A stretch of 11,395 bases of DNA from Methanomassiliicoccales archaeon. GTDB taxonomy: Archaea > Thermoplasmatota > Thermoplasmata > Methanomassiliicoccales > UBA472. Under the pieces are notes generated by a model. That model made no database searches. It had not been told where the DNA came from and worked only from the letters and a program-made list of their open reading frames with translations. This document shows positions 1 through 5,913 of this stretch, in pieces (position 1 is the stretch's first letter; the number at the start of each line of letters is the position of its first letter). The translations under genes and the position numbers were made by a program. The stretch is from assembly GCA_013329565.1 (NCBI GenBank), contig DUJZ01000035.1, forward strand, positions 1 through 11,395. Direction: 5' to 3'.

Positions 1-605
1 AGGTCCATCTCCTTCACCGAGAGGTCGTCCAGATACCGAGGGGTGCCCCATCTCTCCTTCTCTCTGTACGTAATGATCTCATAGGTCGAATCGCGCGGCC
101 TCCAGGCCATGGCCGCGGACGCTCCGATTATTCCCCGTCCGCCTTCCCACCCCACCACGTCGGCGCCTATGCGCTGCAGCTCCCGCAGGGTGTCCTCCTT
201 GCGGACTATCTCGCGGACCGCCTTCCAATAAAGGCCGGGGGCCGGCTTTCTCTCGCTAACGACCAGTCCGGGACTGGCGTCCTCCGAGGTCCTGGACCAC
301 TTGCCGACGACCCTCTCCGCCACCTCCAGAACGAGATCGCGGTCGGCCTCCTCGTACATCCTCTTGTAACTGTAGATAGGAACGCCGTCCAGCTCTCCGA
401 TCATGTCGGCCTCCCCGCGGCCGACGCCGAAGCGTACGCAGAGCGCCCCGTTCCCCCGGGTCTTCCAAGGGACCGCGGGATTCAGCCTTACCAGTCGCGG
501 CAGGCCGATGAGATCGTAAACACCGAGGGCCTTGATCATCTCGGTGGCGAGGAAGGTGGTGCACATCGATTCCAGGGAATCGGTGTCGTCGAAGGCTACG
601 AACAT
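1..605 (-). CDS. tiaS: TiaS, tRNA(Ile2) 2-agmatinylcytidine synthetase (N-terminal part, cut by window edge)
   Basis: The reverse strand reads an open frame of 201 codons from an ATG at 605 with no stop before base 1; the gene continues outside the window. The protein begins MFVAFDDTDSLESMCTTFLA. The FDDTDS motif (residues 5-10) followed by MCTT is the signature of the TiaS kinase domain. A TRGNGALCVRFG stretch near residues 49-60 and a GLYWKAVREIV stretch near residues 124-134 also fit the family. Known role: in archaea TiaS uses ATP to attach agmatine to C34 of the tRNA(Ile) CAU anticodon, so that AUA is read as isoleucine. What is seen covers the kinase domain and probably part of the ferredoxin-like domain. 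The OB-fold and zinc-ribbon regions expected in the second half lie beyond base 1. It is transcribed divergently from the small membrane gene at 690. No convincing TATA box or ribosome site is seen upstream of the start. Confidence 0.9.
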   Translation of the reverse strand, partial: MFVAFDDTDSLESMCTTFLATEMIKALGVYDLIGLPRLVRLNPAVPWKTRGNGALCVRFGVGRGEADMIGELDGVPIYSYKRMYEEADRDLVLEVAERVVGKWSRTSEDASPGLVVSERKPAPGLYWKAVREIVRKEDTLRELQRIGADVVGWEGGRGIIGASAAMAWRPRDSTYEIITYREKERWGTPRYLDDLSVKEMD

Positions 606-640
606 GCTGTTCCGGCGAGCGGATTGGGCCTAGAAGTAAC

Positions 641-656
641 TTTCACTAAGGTGAAA
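641..656. promoter_or_regulatory. Short dyad between divergent tiaS and the small membrane gene
   Basis: TTTCAC and GTGAAA form perfect 6-bp arms around a TAAG spacer (641-646 and 651-656). The dyad sits 35 bp from the tiaS start and 33 bp from the start of the membrane gene, almost centred in the 84-bp divergent gap. The position suits an operator shared by both promoters. That is inference; a 6-bp arm can arise by chance. Confidence 0.35.
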
Positions 657-689
657 TGTTGAATACTTGGATTTTCGATTTCCCCCATC

Positions 690-1037
690 ATGCCCAAGCC
701 GATCAATGTGGAAAGGGGTCTGGAGCTTTCGGTCCTGATGACCGTTCTCGGAGCTGTTCTTCTGTTCCTAGGAATATCAGACGGTTTGGATTGGTCCATC
801 GATCTGAAGGGATGGGGATTCTATGCCGGGGCCGCCGGGGTGCTCTTGTTGATCGTCGGGGTGATCTGGGTCATTTCCATCGTTCAGAGGATGAGGAGGT
901 TCTATGTACTGATGGAGGAGAAGAGCAAGGCCGTCTTCGTTAAATCGCTCGATGATATCGAGTACACTGCCTGGCGCCTTCCTGCGAAATACGATGAGCT
1001 TCTAGCGAAAAAGAAGAAGGAGATGGGAGTGAAGTAG
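690..1037 (+). CDS. Small two-helix membrane protein, DUF3198-like
   Basis: The 115-residue product begins MPKPINVERG. It has two clear hydrophobic segments, about residues 13-30 (LSVLMTVLGAVLLFLGIS) and 43-64 (FYAGAAGVLLLIVGVIWVISIV), joined by a short polar loop (DGLDWSIDLKG). A positively charged, mostly helical tail follows (RMRRFYVLMEEK to KKKKEMGVK), with a lysine run at the end. By the positive-inside rule both termini should face the cytoplasm. The pattern resembles the DUF3198 proteins of Thermoplasmata as I remember them, a family without an assigned function; I could not search to confirm this. The ATG at 690 is chosen because it gives the shortest start consistent with the first helix. 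No strong ribosome site precedes it, so the mRNA may be leaderless or nearly so. A +1 overlapping frame starting at 656 reads no recognisable protein and is a shadow. The gene stands alone between tiaS (divergent) and hflX (convergent). Confidence 0.8.
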   Translation: MPKPINVERGLELSVLMTVLGAVLLFLGISDGLDWSIDLKGWGFYAGAAGVLLLIVGVIWVISIVQRMRRFYVLMEEKSKAVFVKSLDDIEYTAWRLPAKYDELLAKKKKEMGVK

Positions 1038-1168
1038 AGGGGGACCCCATCATTTCCTATGGAAGGATTATTCGTCATCCGGTTCCCTGGCAGACAGTTA
1101 TTTTGTTGAAAACGTCATTTTTTAATAGTTTTTAACTATATATAATATAATCAATAAAAATCGATTAT
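1038..1168. terminator. AT-rich convergent terminator region
   Basis: This gap separates two convergent genes. On the plus strand a run of six T (1118-1123) and a run of five T (1129-1133) follow the membrane gene. They overlap a small hairpin with arms ATAGTT (1125-1130) and AACTAT (1134-1139). On the minus strand a T5 run (complement of 1156-1160) lies just beyond the hflX stop. Archaeal transcription commonly ends at such T tracts, so the gap probably terminates both genes. Nothing else coding is seen here. Confidence 0.55.
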
Positions 1169-2461
1169 CTATCTAATATATCTCGAATCGACCGCACTCG
1201 AAACGTCTTTAATTCCAGGCAACGAATACAAACGGTCCATCACCTTTTCCAGATCATCCTCATGACATCGGAAGGTCACTTCAGCCACGTTAGAATAGAC
1301 GACCGATTCGACGAAATAATCATCGTAAAGCCTGGATATCTCGGTGGCCGCCCTCTTTCCGTTCTCAGCTTTAAAACGAACCACGACTGGAGGTCGGAAA
1401 AAGGATTGCATGGCATCCAGCAGCTCACCTATCCCGTCTCCAGTGACGGCCGATACGCCTATGACGGACAACGGATCAAGGACATCGTGGATCGTGGTGA
1501 TCATCTCCGTGAGACGATCGGGGTCCTGGTCCATCTTGTTCAATGCCACCATTAACTTTCCGTTCAACGCTCCATCCCCAAAGATCTCCTGCACCGCCAG
1601 GACCTTGGAGCTAACATTGAAAAGCGGTTCCGAAGAATCAATGACCAGCACCACGAGATCGGCGGTGAACACGTCCTGCAAGGTGTTCCTGAACGACTCC
1701 ACCATGAAGTGGGGAAGGTCCTTCAAAAAGCCGACGGTGTCGGTCAGCAGTATCTTGGAGGAGCCGACCCGTCTGGTGGTCGTACCCAGAGTGGAGAACA
1801 TCCTATCGGCCACCAGGACCTCCTCCCCGGTCAACCTCCTCATCAGGGAGGATTTCCCGGCATTGGTGTAACCGGCCAAGCACACCGTCCGGAAGCCCCT
1901 GAAGCGGCGCATCCCCCTTCTGAGGTCACCGTCCCGGGCCAGGGACCTCAGCTCCTCGTCGATCTGAGCTATCCGGCGCCTGATTAAGTTATAATAAACA
2001 TCCACCTGGTACTCCCCGCCTCCCAGGAACCCGGGGTGCTCGCCGGCCTTGGCGCTATGCACCCATTCTCTCATCAACGGAACCTGATAGCGTAAACGAG
2101 CAAGCTCCACCTGCAGCTTGGATTCCCGCCCCTCTGCCCTGCTGGTGAAGATATCGAGAACCACAGCGATCCTATCCAGGCACTCGACCTTCAGCCCGTT
2201 CTCCAGGTTGAAGTGCTGGGACGGCTTCAGCTCGCCGTTTATGACCACCACATCGACCGGCCTTTCGACCAGCAGGTCCTTCAGCTCGTTGAACCTCCCC
2301 CGCCCAAGGAAATATGTCTTATCGGGCCTGGTGCGCCGTTGCATCACGACGTACAGGACATCAATGTCCGCCGACCGGCAGAGCTCCTCGATCTCCGCTG
2401 TGTCCCGGTCCAGACTTATCAACGCGCCCTTCTTCAATGCAAGCGACCCTCGCACCTCCAT
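1169..2461 (-). CDS. hflX: GTPase HflX
   Basis: The 430-residue product is a full-length HflX, a translation-associated GTPase that binds the large ribosomal subunit and, in bacteria, splits stalled ribosomes. The N-terminal nucleotide-binding-like domain (about residues 1-120) has the family's LGRGRFNEL stretch (52-60) and the ELKPSQHFNLENGL stretch (77-90). A helical, glycine-rich linker follows (AGEHPGFLGGGE near 139-150). The G domain shows G1 GYTNAGKS (197-204), switch I TLGTTT (224-229), G3 DTVG (241-244), G4 NKMD (308-311) and G5 SAV near 338. A short C-terminal domain follows from about residue 355. All nucleotide-binding residues look intact. The ATG at 2461 directly follows a GGGAGG with no spacing, too close to serve as a normal ribosome site, while an AAATAA-type box lies about 23 bases upstream, which suggests a leaderless message. 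It is divergent from cdc6 across a putative origin region. Confidence 0.96.
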   Translation of the reverse strand: MEVRGSLALKKGALISLDRDTAEIEELCRSADIDVLYVVMQRRTRPDKTYFLGRGRFNELKDLLVERPVDVVVINGELKPSQHFNLENGLKVECLDRIAVVLDIFTSRAEGRESKLQVELARLRYQVPLMREWVHSAKAGEHPGFLGGGEYQVDVYYNLIRRRIAQIDEELRSLARDGDLRRGMRRFRGFRTVCLAGYTNAGKSSLMRRLTGEEVLVADRMFSTLGTTTRRVGSSKILLTDTVGFLKDLPHFMVESFRNTLQDVFTADLVVLVIDSSEPLFNVSSKVLAVQEIFGDGALNGKLMVALNKMDQDPDRLTEMITTIHDVLDPLSVIGVSAVTGDGIGELLDAMQSFFRPPVVVRFKAENGKRAATEISRLYDDYFVESVVYSNVAEVTFRCHEDDLEKVMDRLYSLPGIKDVSSAVDSRYIR

Positions 2462-2480
2462 CCTCCCGGTCTCATTTACC

Positions 2481-2487
2481 TTATTTG
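2481..2487 (-). promoter_or_regulatory. Possible TATA box of hflX
   Basis: On the reverse strand an A/T box (CAAATAAGG around 2479-2489) is centred about 23 bases before the hflX ATG. That spacing places transcription initiation at or next to the start codon, as in leaderless archaeal genes. The same bases lie between 5-bp inverted arms, TTACC (2476-2480) and GGTAA (2487-2491). The evidence is position and base composition only. Confidence 0.35.
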
Positions 2488-2505
2488 GTAACAGACCCTA
2501 ACGGC

Positions 2506-2534
2506 GTTCCATATGAAACAAAGGGGTGGGGGTG
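2506..2534 (+). other. Origin recognition box (ORB)-like element beside cdc6
   Basis: The sequence reads TTCCATATGAAAC (2507-2519) followed by AAAGGGGTGGGGG (2520-2532). This matches the layout of archaeal ORBs: a TTCCA-centred dyad bound by the winged helix of Orc1/Cdc6, then a G-rich tail contacted by the AAA+ domain. Against the remembered core TTCCAGTGGAAACAAAGGGG it differs at three positions, all in the dyad centre. The dyad is itself nearly symmetric (GTTyCATATGrAAC). It lies in the hflX/cdc6 divergent gap, 136 bases before the cdc6 start; ORBs commonly sit next to the initiator gene. Only one full copy is visible, whereas many origins have several. An alternative is an autoregulatory site for cdc6. 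Confidence 0.7.
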
Positions 2535-2561
2535 TCATCTGGAACGGAAGCATCGCCCTAG

Positions 2562-2631
2562 CTTACTTCCCCGGTGCGGGATAAAAGTAAGGTTCTAGTA
2601 ATTAGGAGCGTAATGTCCTGTTCCTTACTTT
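2562..2631. repeat. CCTTACTTT inverted repeats in the cdc6 upstream region
   Basis: A 9-bp sequence occurs as AAAGTAAGG at 2584-2592 and as its exact reverse complement CCTTACTTT at 2623-2631, a perfect inverted pair with a 30-bp spacer. A 7-bp copy, CTTACTT, lies at 2562-2568 and forms a second inverted pair with 2585-2591. A related CCTTATTT is at 2479-2486 on the other side of the ORB-like box. An A/T box ATAAAAG (2581-2587) overlaps the middle copy and could be the cdc6 TATA element, in which case the repeats would flank the cdc6 promoter. The sequence supports the repeats; a role as operators or origin elements is inference. Confidence 0.5.
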
Positions 2632-2669
2632 GCACGACTCATCCGTTAGAGGGGGTCGAGAGGGGCATC

Positions 2670-3908
2670 ATGGAATCCAACATATTCACTCAGCACATGG
2701 ACCGCAGGCAGATCTTCAGGAAGAACAACCGGGAGGTCCTGCGCCCCTCTTACACACCGGACGTACTGCCGCACCGCCAGGATGAGATCGACTCCCTCGC
2801 GTCGGTGCTGGTGACGGCCCTGAAGGGGGAGCGCCCCAGCAACATCCTCATCTTCGGGAAAACCGGAACCGGCAAGACAGCCTGCGTCAAGTTCATCGGC
2901 AACGAGATCAAGAAGGCCGGGGGAGAAGAGGCGAAGGCCACCTTCATCTACATGAACTGCGAGGTGGTGGACACCTCCTATGGCGTTCTGCAGAACATCG
3001 GCAACCAGTTCGTCAAGGACTTCGACCAGCGGATACCGTTCACCGGACTCAGCATAATGCAGGTCTATAACATGCTGAGGGACAAGCTGGACGAGCAGAA
3101 CCACGTGATCATCATCGCCCTGGACGAGATAGACAAGCTGGTGTACAAGAGCGGTGACGACGTGCTCTACCACCTCTCCAAGATAAACGACGACCTGAAG
3201 CACGCCCGGGTCTCCATCATCGGCATTTCGAACGACCTTCTGTTCACCGAGATGCTGGACCCCCGGGTCCGTTCTCGCATGGAGGGAGAGAAGATGGTCT
3301 TCCCTCCCTACAACGCCGACCAGCTGAAGGACATCCTTCGGCAACGGTCCTCATTGGCCTTCGACGAGGGGGTGCTCGAGGAGGCCGTGATACCGTTGTG
3401 CGCCGCCTTGGCCGCCCAGGAGCACGGGGACGCCCGGCGCGCCCTGGACCTGTTACGGATAGCCGGCGAGATAGCGGAAAGGGACAACTCGGAGAGGGTG
3501 CAGGAGCTTCATGTACTGAAGGCAAAGAACAAGATGGAGCTGGACTGCGTGAGCGAGGCCATACGCACGCTGCCGACGCAATCCAAGCTGGTCCTCATGT
3601 GCATCGTCACCAACGTGGAGCGGGGGACGGAGAGGCTGACCACCGGGGACGTCTACGAGACGTACAAGGAGACCTCGCGGATCCTTGGCATGGGTCCGCT
3701 GACGCAGAGGAGGATCACCGACCTCATATCAGAGCTGGACATGATGGGGATAATCCACGCCCGGGTGCGGTCCTTCGGCCGCGGAGGCCGAACCAAGGAG
3801 ATAGACCTGGGCGTTCCACTGGCGGAAACGAAGAAGGTGCTGGAGGAGGACGAGGTGTTCGCCGGCCTGAAGCACTACAAGCTGAAGAACCAGACCACCC
3901 TGATGTGA
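2670..3908 (+). CDS. cdc6: Orc1/Cdc6 replication initiator
   Basis: The 412-residue product is an archaeal Orc1/Cdc6 AAA+ ATPase, which binds origin boxes and recruits the MCM helicase. It begins MESNIFTQHMDRRQIFRKNN. LRPSYTPDVLPHR (24-36) is the usual lead into the AAA+ fold. Walker A is GKTGTGKT (63-70), Walker B ALDEID (150-155) and sensor 1 GISND (185-189). The sensor 2 region is GDARRALDLLR (253-263), typical of the family. A C-terminal winged-helix domain covers about residues 290-385, with TYKETSRILG and TQRRITDLISELDMMGII. The open frame extends 32 codons upstream, but those residues look unlike the family. The ATG at 2670 has a GAGAGGGG stretch 4 bases before it and gives the expected N-terminus, so I chose it. 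The gene is divergent from hflX across an ORB-like element. Its stop abuts the stop of the convergent signal peptidase gene with no bases between. Confidence 0.96.
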   Translation: MESNIFTQHMDRRQIFRKNNREVLRPSYTPDVLPHRQDEIDSLASVLVTALKGERPSNILIFGKTGTGKTACVKFIGNEIKKAGGEEAKATFIYMNCEVVDTSYGVLQNIGNQFVKDFDQRIPFTGLSIMQVYNMLRDKLDEQNHVIIIALDEIDKLVYKSGDDVLYHLSKINDDLKHARVSIIGISNDLLFTEMLDPRVRSRMEGEKMVFPPYNADQLKDILRQRSSLAFDEGVLEEAVIPLCAALAAQEHGDARRALDLLRIAGEIAERDNSERVQELHVLKAKNKMELDCVSEAIRTLPTQSKLVLMCIVTNVERGTERLTTGDVYETYKETSRILGMGPLTQRRITDLISELDMMGIIHARVRSFGRGGRTKEIDLGVPLAETKKVLEEDEVFAGLKHYKLKNQTTLM

Positions 3909-4808
3909 TCACTTCTTGCGGCGCAGCCTATCCTTGATCCCGGCCCAGATGTCAATGCCGCGCCTCTGAAGCACCAGCCCGGTCAGGTCCAGGGCCAAGG
4001 GGACCAGTATGACCAAGGCCAGCACGACCATGAGCCCGGTCTTGCTGTTGTCCGGGGTGCTGGCCGGCAGGTCGCCGTTCACCCACAGTTTTATCAACCC
4101 GAGCCAGGGGACCTCGGCCTTGGCCTCGCCGACCAACCACTCGTCCATTATCGGCTCACGGCAGATGGCGGCGCTCGATTGGTCATATATGCCGACGTAC
4201 TGTCCGCCGCTGAAGGCGACATTGTGGTCGCCCATGGTGATCATCCCGTCATGTTCCAGGTTGCGATCGGCGTAGTAATCGAGCAGGGAGGACAGGTCCA
4301 CCCTCAGCAACGCCGACCCGTGACCGACGTCGTAAACCTCCACGACACCGGTGAGGTTCCACCATCGGCCCTCTTCTGAAAGTCCGTTCCCCCACTTGTC
4401 CGCCGGCAGGGCGGCCAGGGACGGAACGTCGAAACTGCTCGACGTCGAGTTGTACTCCAGGCGCAGCATGGCCCGGTGTATGATGGGCGTATCATCAGAT
4501 CGTCCGTACCGCTCGTAAACGATGACGTCGCCGTAATCGCCGAAGGTGCGATGCCCGTCCGGGTAGCTTTCCACGTACGTGCGCACCTCAGAACCGTCCG
4601 AGGACTGAACGATGACCAGATCTCCCGTGTCTATGGTGCCGATGAAACTGCGATCGTCGCTGTGCTGCATGCTCGCCGATTCCACGACATATACCGGGGG
4701 CCACATGCCTGCGTAAACGAACACTGCCAACAGCAGCAGGGCGATGATAAGGACCCCTCCGACCAGCACCTTGTACTGCTTGAGCACGTTCAACAGCTTA
4801 CCAGACAT
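3909..4808 (-). CDS. Signal peptidase I, archaeal/ER (Sec11-like) type
   Basis: The 299-residue membrane protease would remove signal peptides from exported proteins. After a short cytoplasmic start comes one helix (about residues 14-36). The box VVESASMQHS (41-50) then supplies the likely nucleophile Ser46. The second box, PIIHRAM (108-114), has histidine (H111) where bacterial enzymes have lysine, which is the archaeal and ER arrangement. TMGDHN (191-196) carries the conserved aspartate D194. A second helix (about 257-281) and a basic tail (DRLRRKK) return the C-terminus to the cytoplasm. Two sequons, NST at 120 and NLT at 151, lie in the external domain between H111 and D194, a segment that seems long for the family. 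The ATG at 4808 is chosen; an in-frame TTG at 4817 is an alternative start and lies about 25 bases from a TAATTAA box. The gene converges on cdc6 and diverges from the dCMP deaminase gene. Confidence 0.88.
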   Translation of the reverse strand: MSGKLLNVLKQYKVLVGGVLIIALLLLAVFVYAGMWPPVYVVESASMQHSDDRSFIGTIDTGDLVIVQSSDGSEVRTYVESYPDGHRTFGDYGDVIVYERYGRSDDTPIIHRAMLRLEYNSTSSSFDVPSLAALPADKWGNGLSEEGRWWNLTGVVEVYDVGHGSALLRVDLSSLLDYYADRNLEHDGMITMGDHNVAFSGGQYVGIYDQSSAAICREPIMDEWLVGEAKAEVPWLGLIKLWVNGDLPASTPDNSKTGLMVVLALVILVPLALDLTGLVLQRRGIDIWAGIKDRLRRKK

Positions 4809-4841
4809 GTCGGGCAACGGAGCTCTTTACCAACTTACCTG

Positions 4842-4848
4842 TAATTAA
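4842..4848 (-). promoter_or_regulatory. Possible TATA box of the signal peptidase gene
   Basis: A TAATTAA box (TTAATTA on the reverse strand) lies 34-40 bases before the ATG at 4808 and 25-31 bases before the alternative TTG at 4817. It would start transcription near 4817-4820, giving a leader of about 10 bases, or a leaderless TTG start. Judged from position and composition only. Confidence 0.4.
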
Positions 4849-4865
4849 GAGTGCCGAACAAGAGA

Positions 4866-4872
4866 TTAATAT
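4866..4872 (+). promoter_or_regulatory. Possible TATA box of the dCMP deaminase gene
   Basis: TTAATAT lies 23-29 bases before the ATG at 4895, inside the 86-bp divergent gap, placing transcription initiation close to the start codon. It is back to back with the TAATTAA box for the opposite gene, so two promoters fit in this short gap. Judged from position and composition only. Confidence 0.4.
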
Positions 4873-4894
4873 CACGCGGCCGCATGCGGGAGCG

Positions 4895-5353
4895 ATGAGC
4901 AACAGGCCGGACAACGACACCTACTTCATGCGCATGGCCGAGCTGGTGGCCACCCGCTCCACATGCCTCCGCCGCCAGGTCGGGGCGGTCATCGTCAAGG
5001 AGAAGCGGGTCCTCACCACCGGGTATAACGGAGCTCCGCGCGGTCTTCGTCACTGCGAAGAGGTCGGCTGCGTACGCCAGCAGAACAATGTGGAATCCGG
5101 CACCAGGCACGAGCTGTGCCGTGGCGTGCACGCCGAACAGAACGCGGTGATCCAGGGGGCGTACTTCGGAGCGAGCATTAAAGGGGGGACGGTCTACACC
5201 ACCAACTTCCCCTGCGTGCTCTGCTCGAAAATATTGCTCAATGCCGGGATCGAGGAGATCGTCTACCTAGACACGTACGTGGACGAGCTATCGAAACAGA
5301 TGTTGGAAGAGGCGGGGATCAAGGTAAGGCGTTACGAGAGGCCGCTATTATAA
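4895..5353 (+). CDS. Zinc-dependent dCMP deaminase (ComEB-like cytidine/deoxycytidylate deaminase)
   Basis: The 152-residue protein belongs to the deoxycytidylate deaminase family, which converts dCMP to dUMP, the precursor for dTMP synthesis. The catalytic zinc site is complete: HAE at 79-81 (H79 as ligand, E81 as the proton shuttle) and PCVLC at 106-110 (C107 and C110 as ligands). The family's substrate loop GYNGAPRGLRHC (43-54) is present. Extra cysteines and histidines (C24, H53, C54, C59, H72, C75) match those that bind a second, structural zinc in several dCMP deaminases. Length is normal. The ATG at 4895 follows a GGGAG at 4888-4892, closely spaced, and an out-of-frame ATG at 4884 can be ignored. 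It is transcribed toward the ATPase operon, but a 215-bp gap with its own promoter separates the two. A riboflavin- or blasticidin-type deaminase is less likely given the GYNG and HAEQNA pattern. Confidence 0.9.
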   Translation: MSNRPDNDTYFMRMAELVATRSTCLRRQVGAVIVKEKRVLTTGYNGAPRGLRHCEEVGCVRQQNNVESGTRHELCRGVHAEQNAVIQGAYFGASIKGGTVYTTNFPCVLCSKILLNAGIEEIVYLDTYVDELSKQMLEEAGIKVRRYERPLL

Positions 5354-5437
5354 CTGTATAAATTATAATATTAACTTCATTTATTAAAGCGCGGCCGATT
5401 CCTATGCTAATTATTAACGTTCAAATGCTGGCATCAG

Positions 5438-5463
5438 ATTGAAAATTCCTTGAAGGAATCAAT
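5438..5463. promoter_or_regulatory. Extended dyad upstream of the ATPase operon
   Basis: The core is ATTCCTT (5445-5451), a single central G, then AAGGAAT (5453-5459), a perfect 15-bp inverted repeat. Outer arms ATTGA (5438-5442) and TCAAT (5459-5463) extend the symmetry to 26 bases with a small unpaired AAA on one side. Its centre is about 70 bases before the TATA box of the operon. It may be an operator or the hairpin that ends the deaminase transcript; there is no good T tract immediately after it, which favours a protein-binding site. Confidence 0.45.
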
Positions 5464-5496
5464 ATTTTCGACGAACGAAGCTTATTTTATCAGCCA

Positions 5497-5509
5497 ATCG
5501 GGCCCCGAT
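5497..5509. promoter_or_regulatory. Second dyad abutting the ATPase promoter
   Basis: ATCGGG (5497-5502) and CCCGAT (5504-5509) form a perfect 6-bp inverted repeat around one C. It lies about 10 bases upstream of the TATA box at 5520, the place where archaeal activators often bind. The motif is GC-rich in an otherwise A/T-rich stretch, so it stands out. A regulatory role is inference. Confidence 0.4.
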
Positions 5510-5519
5510 CAGCAAATTG

Positions 5520-5527
5520 TTTATATA
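5520..5527 (+). promoter_or_regulatory. TATA box of the A1AO-ATPase operon
   Basis: TTTATATA is a near-ideal archaeal TATA box, preceded by an A-rich GCAAA stretch in the position of a BRE element. Transcription would begin about 25 bases downstream, near 5548-5552. That leaves a leader of about 20 bases containing the GGGGAG ribosome site (5557-5562) before the GTG start of the first ATPase gene. It is the clearest promoter in the window. Confidence 0.75.
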
Positions 5528-5568
5528 CTTTGATTAAATTCCCAGAACAACCTTCCGGGGAGACACCT

Positions 5569-5913
5569 GTGAACAGATCTGACATTCTTCTCCAAGTAAA
5601 GGACGCCGAGTCCAAGGCGCAACAGATCGTCAAGGAGGCGGAAGAAAAGCAGAGGTCCACCGTGACCTCGGCTCGCCGCGAGGCCGCCACCCGAGTGAAC
5701 GAAGCCGACGAGAAGCTTAGGGCCGAGTACGACTCCAGGTTCGCCAAGGAGCGCGAGAGCATCGCCTCCGAGAAACAGGCCTACCTGAACAAGGGAAAGG
5801 AAGAGGCCGCCGCCATCAGGGCCAAGGCCGAGGCCAAGATCCCCAATGTGATAACCCATCTAATGCAGAGCTTCGAGAGGACTTTAGATGTTGCTGCCAA
5901 AACAAATGACTAG
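5569..5913 (+). CDS. ahaH: A-type ATP synthase subunit H (peripheral stalk coiled coil)
   Basis: The 114-residue protein is almost entirely charged helix (many K, E, A and R residues with heptad spacing), from NRSDILLQVKDAESKAQQIV to about residue 95. It has no membrane segment. This fits subunit H, which pairs with subunit E in a right-handed coiled coil to form the peripheral stalks that hold the catalytic head against the membrane subunit I. Its place as first gene of the operon, just before subunit I, is the usual archaeal arrangement. The open frame reaches a TTG at 5530, but that lies inside the promoter. The GTG at 5569, seven bases after GGGGAG, is the better start and gives the conserved N-terminus. 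The last 26 bases overlap the start of the next gene, suggesting translational coupling. Confidence 0.88.
   Translation: MNRSDILLQVKDAESKAQQIVKEAEEKQRSTVTSARREAATRVNEADEKLRAEYDSRFAKERESIASEKQAYLNKGKEEAAAIRAKAEAKIPNVITHLMQSFERTLDVAAKTND

Larger units (their letters stand above)
5354..5519. other. AT-rich intergenic region upstream of the ATPase promoter
   Basis: The first 70 bases after the deaminase stop are very A/T-rich, with several TTAATA/TTATAA runs and short T tracts that may end the deaminase transcript. No open frame with a ribosome site, no tRNA-like fold and no ORB-like box is seen here. The right half carries two inverted repeats listed separately. Confidence 0.5.

Noticed and set aside
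2520..2534. G-quadruplex at the G-rich tail of the ORB-like element
   Set aside because: Only two G runs are present (GGGG and GGGGG); four runs would be needed within one strand, and the G tail is already explained as part of the ORB layout.
2574..2669. N-terminal extension of Cdc6 from the first possible start
   Set aside because: The 32 added residues do not resemble the family, and they would run through the repeat-rich promoter region. The ATG at 2670 has a ribosome-site-like purine stretch.
2646..3344. Open frame of about 230 codons on the minus strand opposite cdc6
   Set aside because: It mirrors the codon bias of cdc6, starts inside it and shows no domain; cdc6 has all its AAA+ motifs in the plus frame.
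5354..5568. A second origin or a non-coding RNA in the A/T-rich gap before the ATPase operon
   Set aside because: No ORB-like box, tRNA fold or conserved RNA motif is visible. Promoter elements and dyads account for the right half, and A/T-richness alone is weak evidence.
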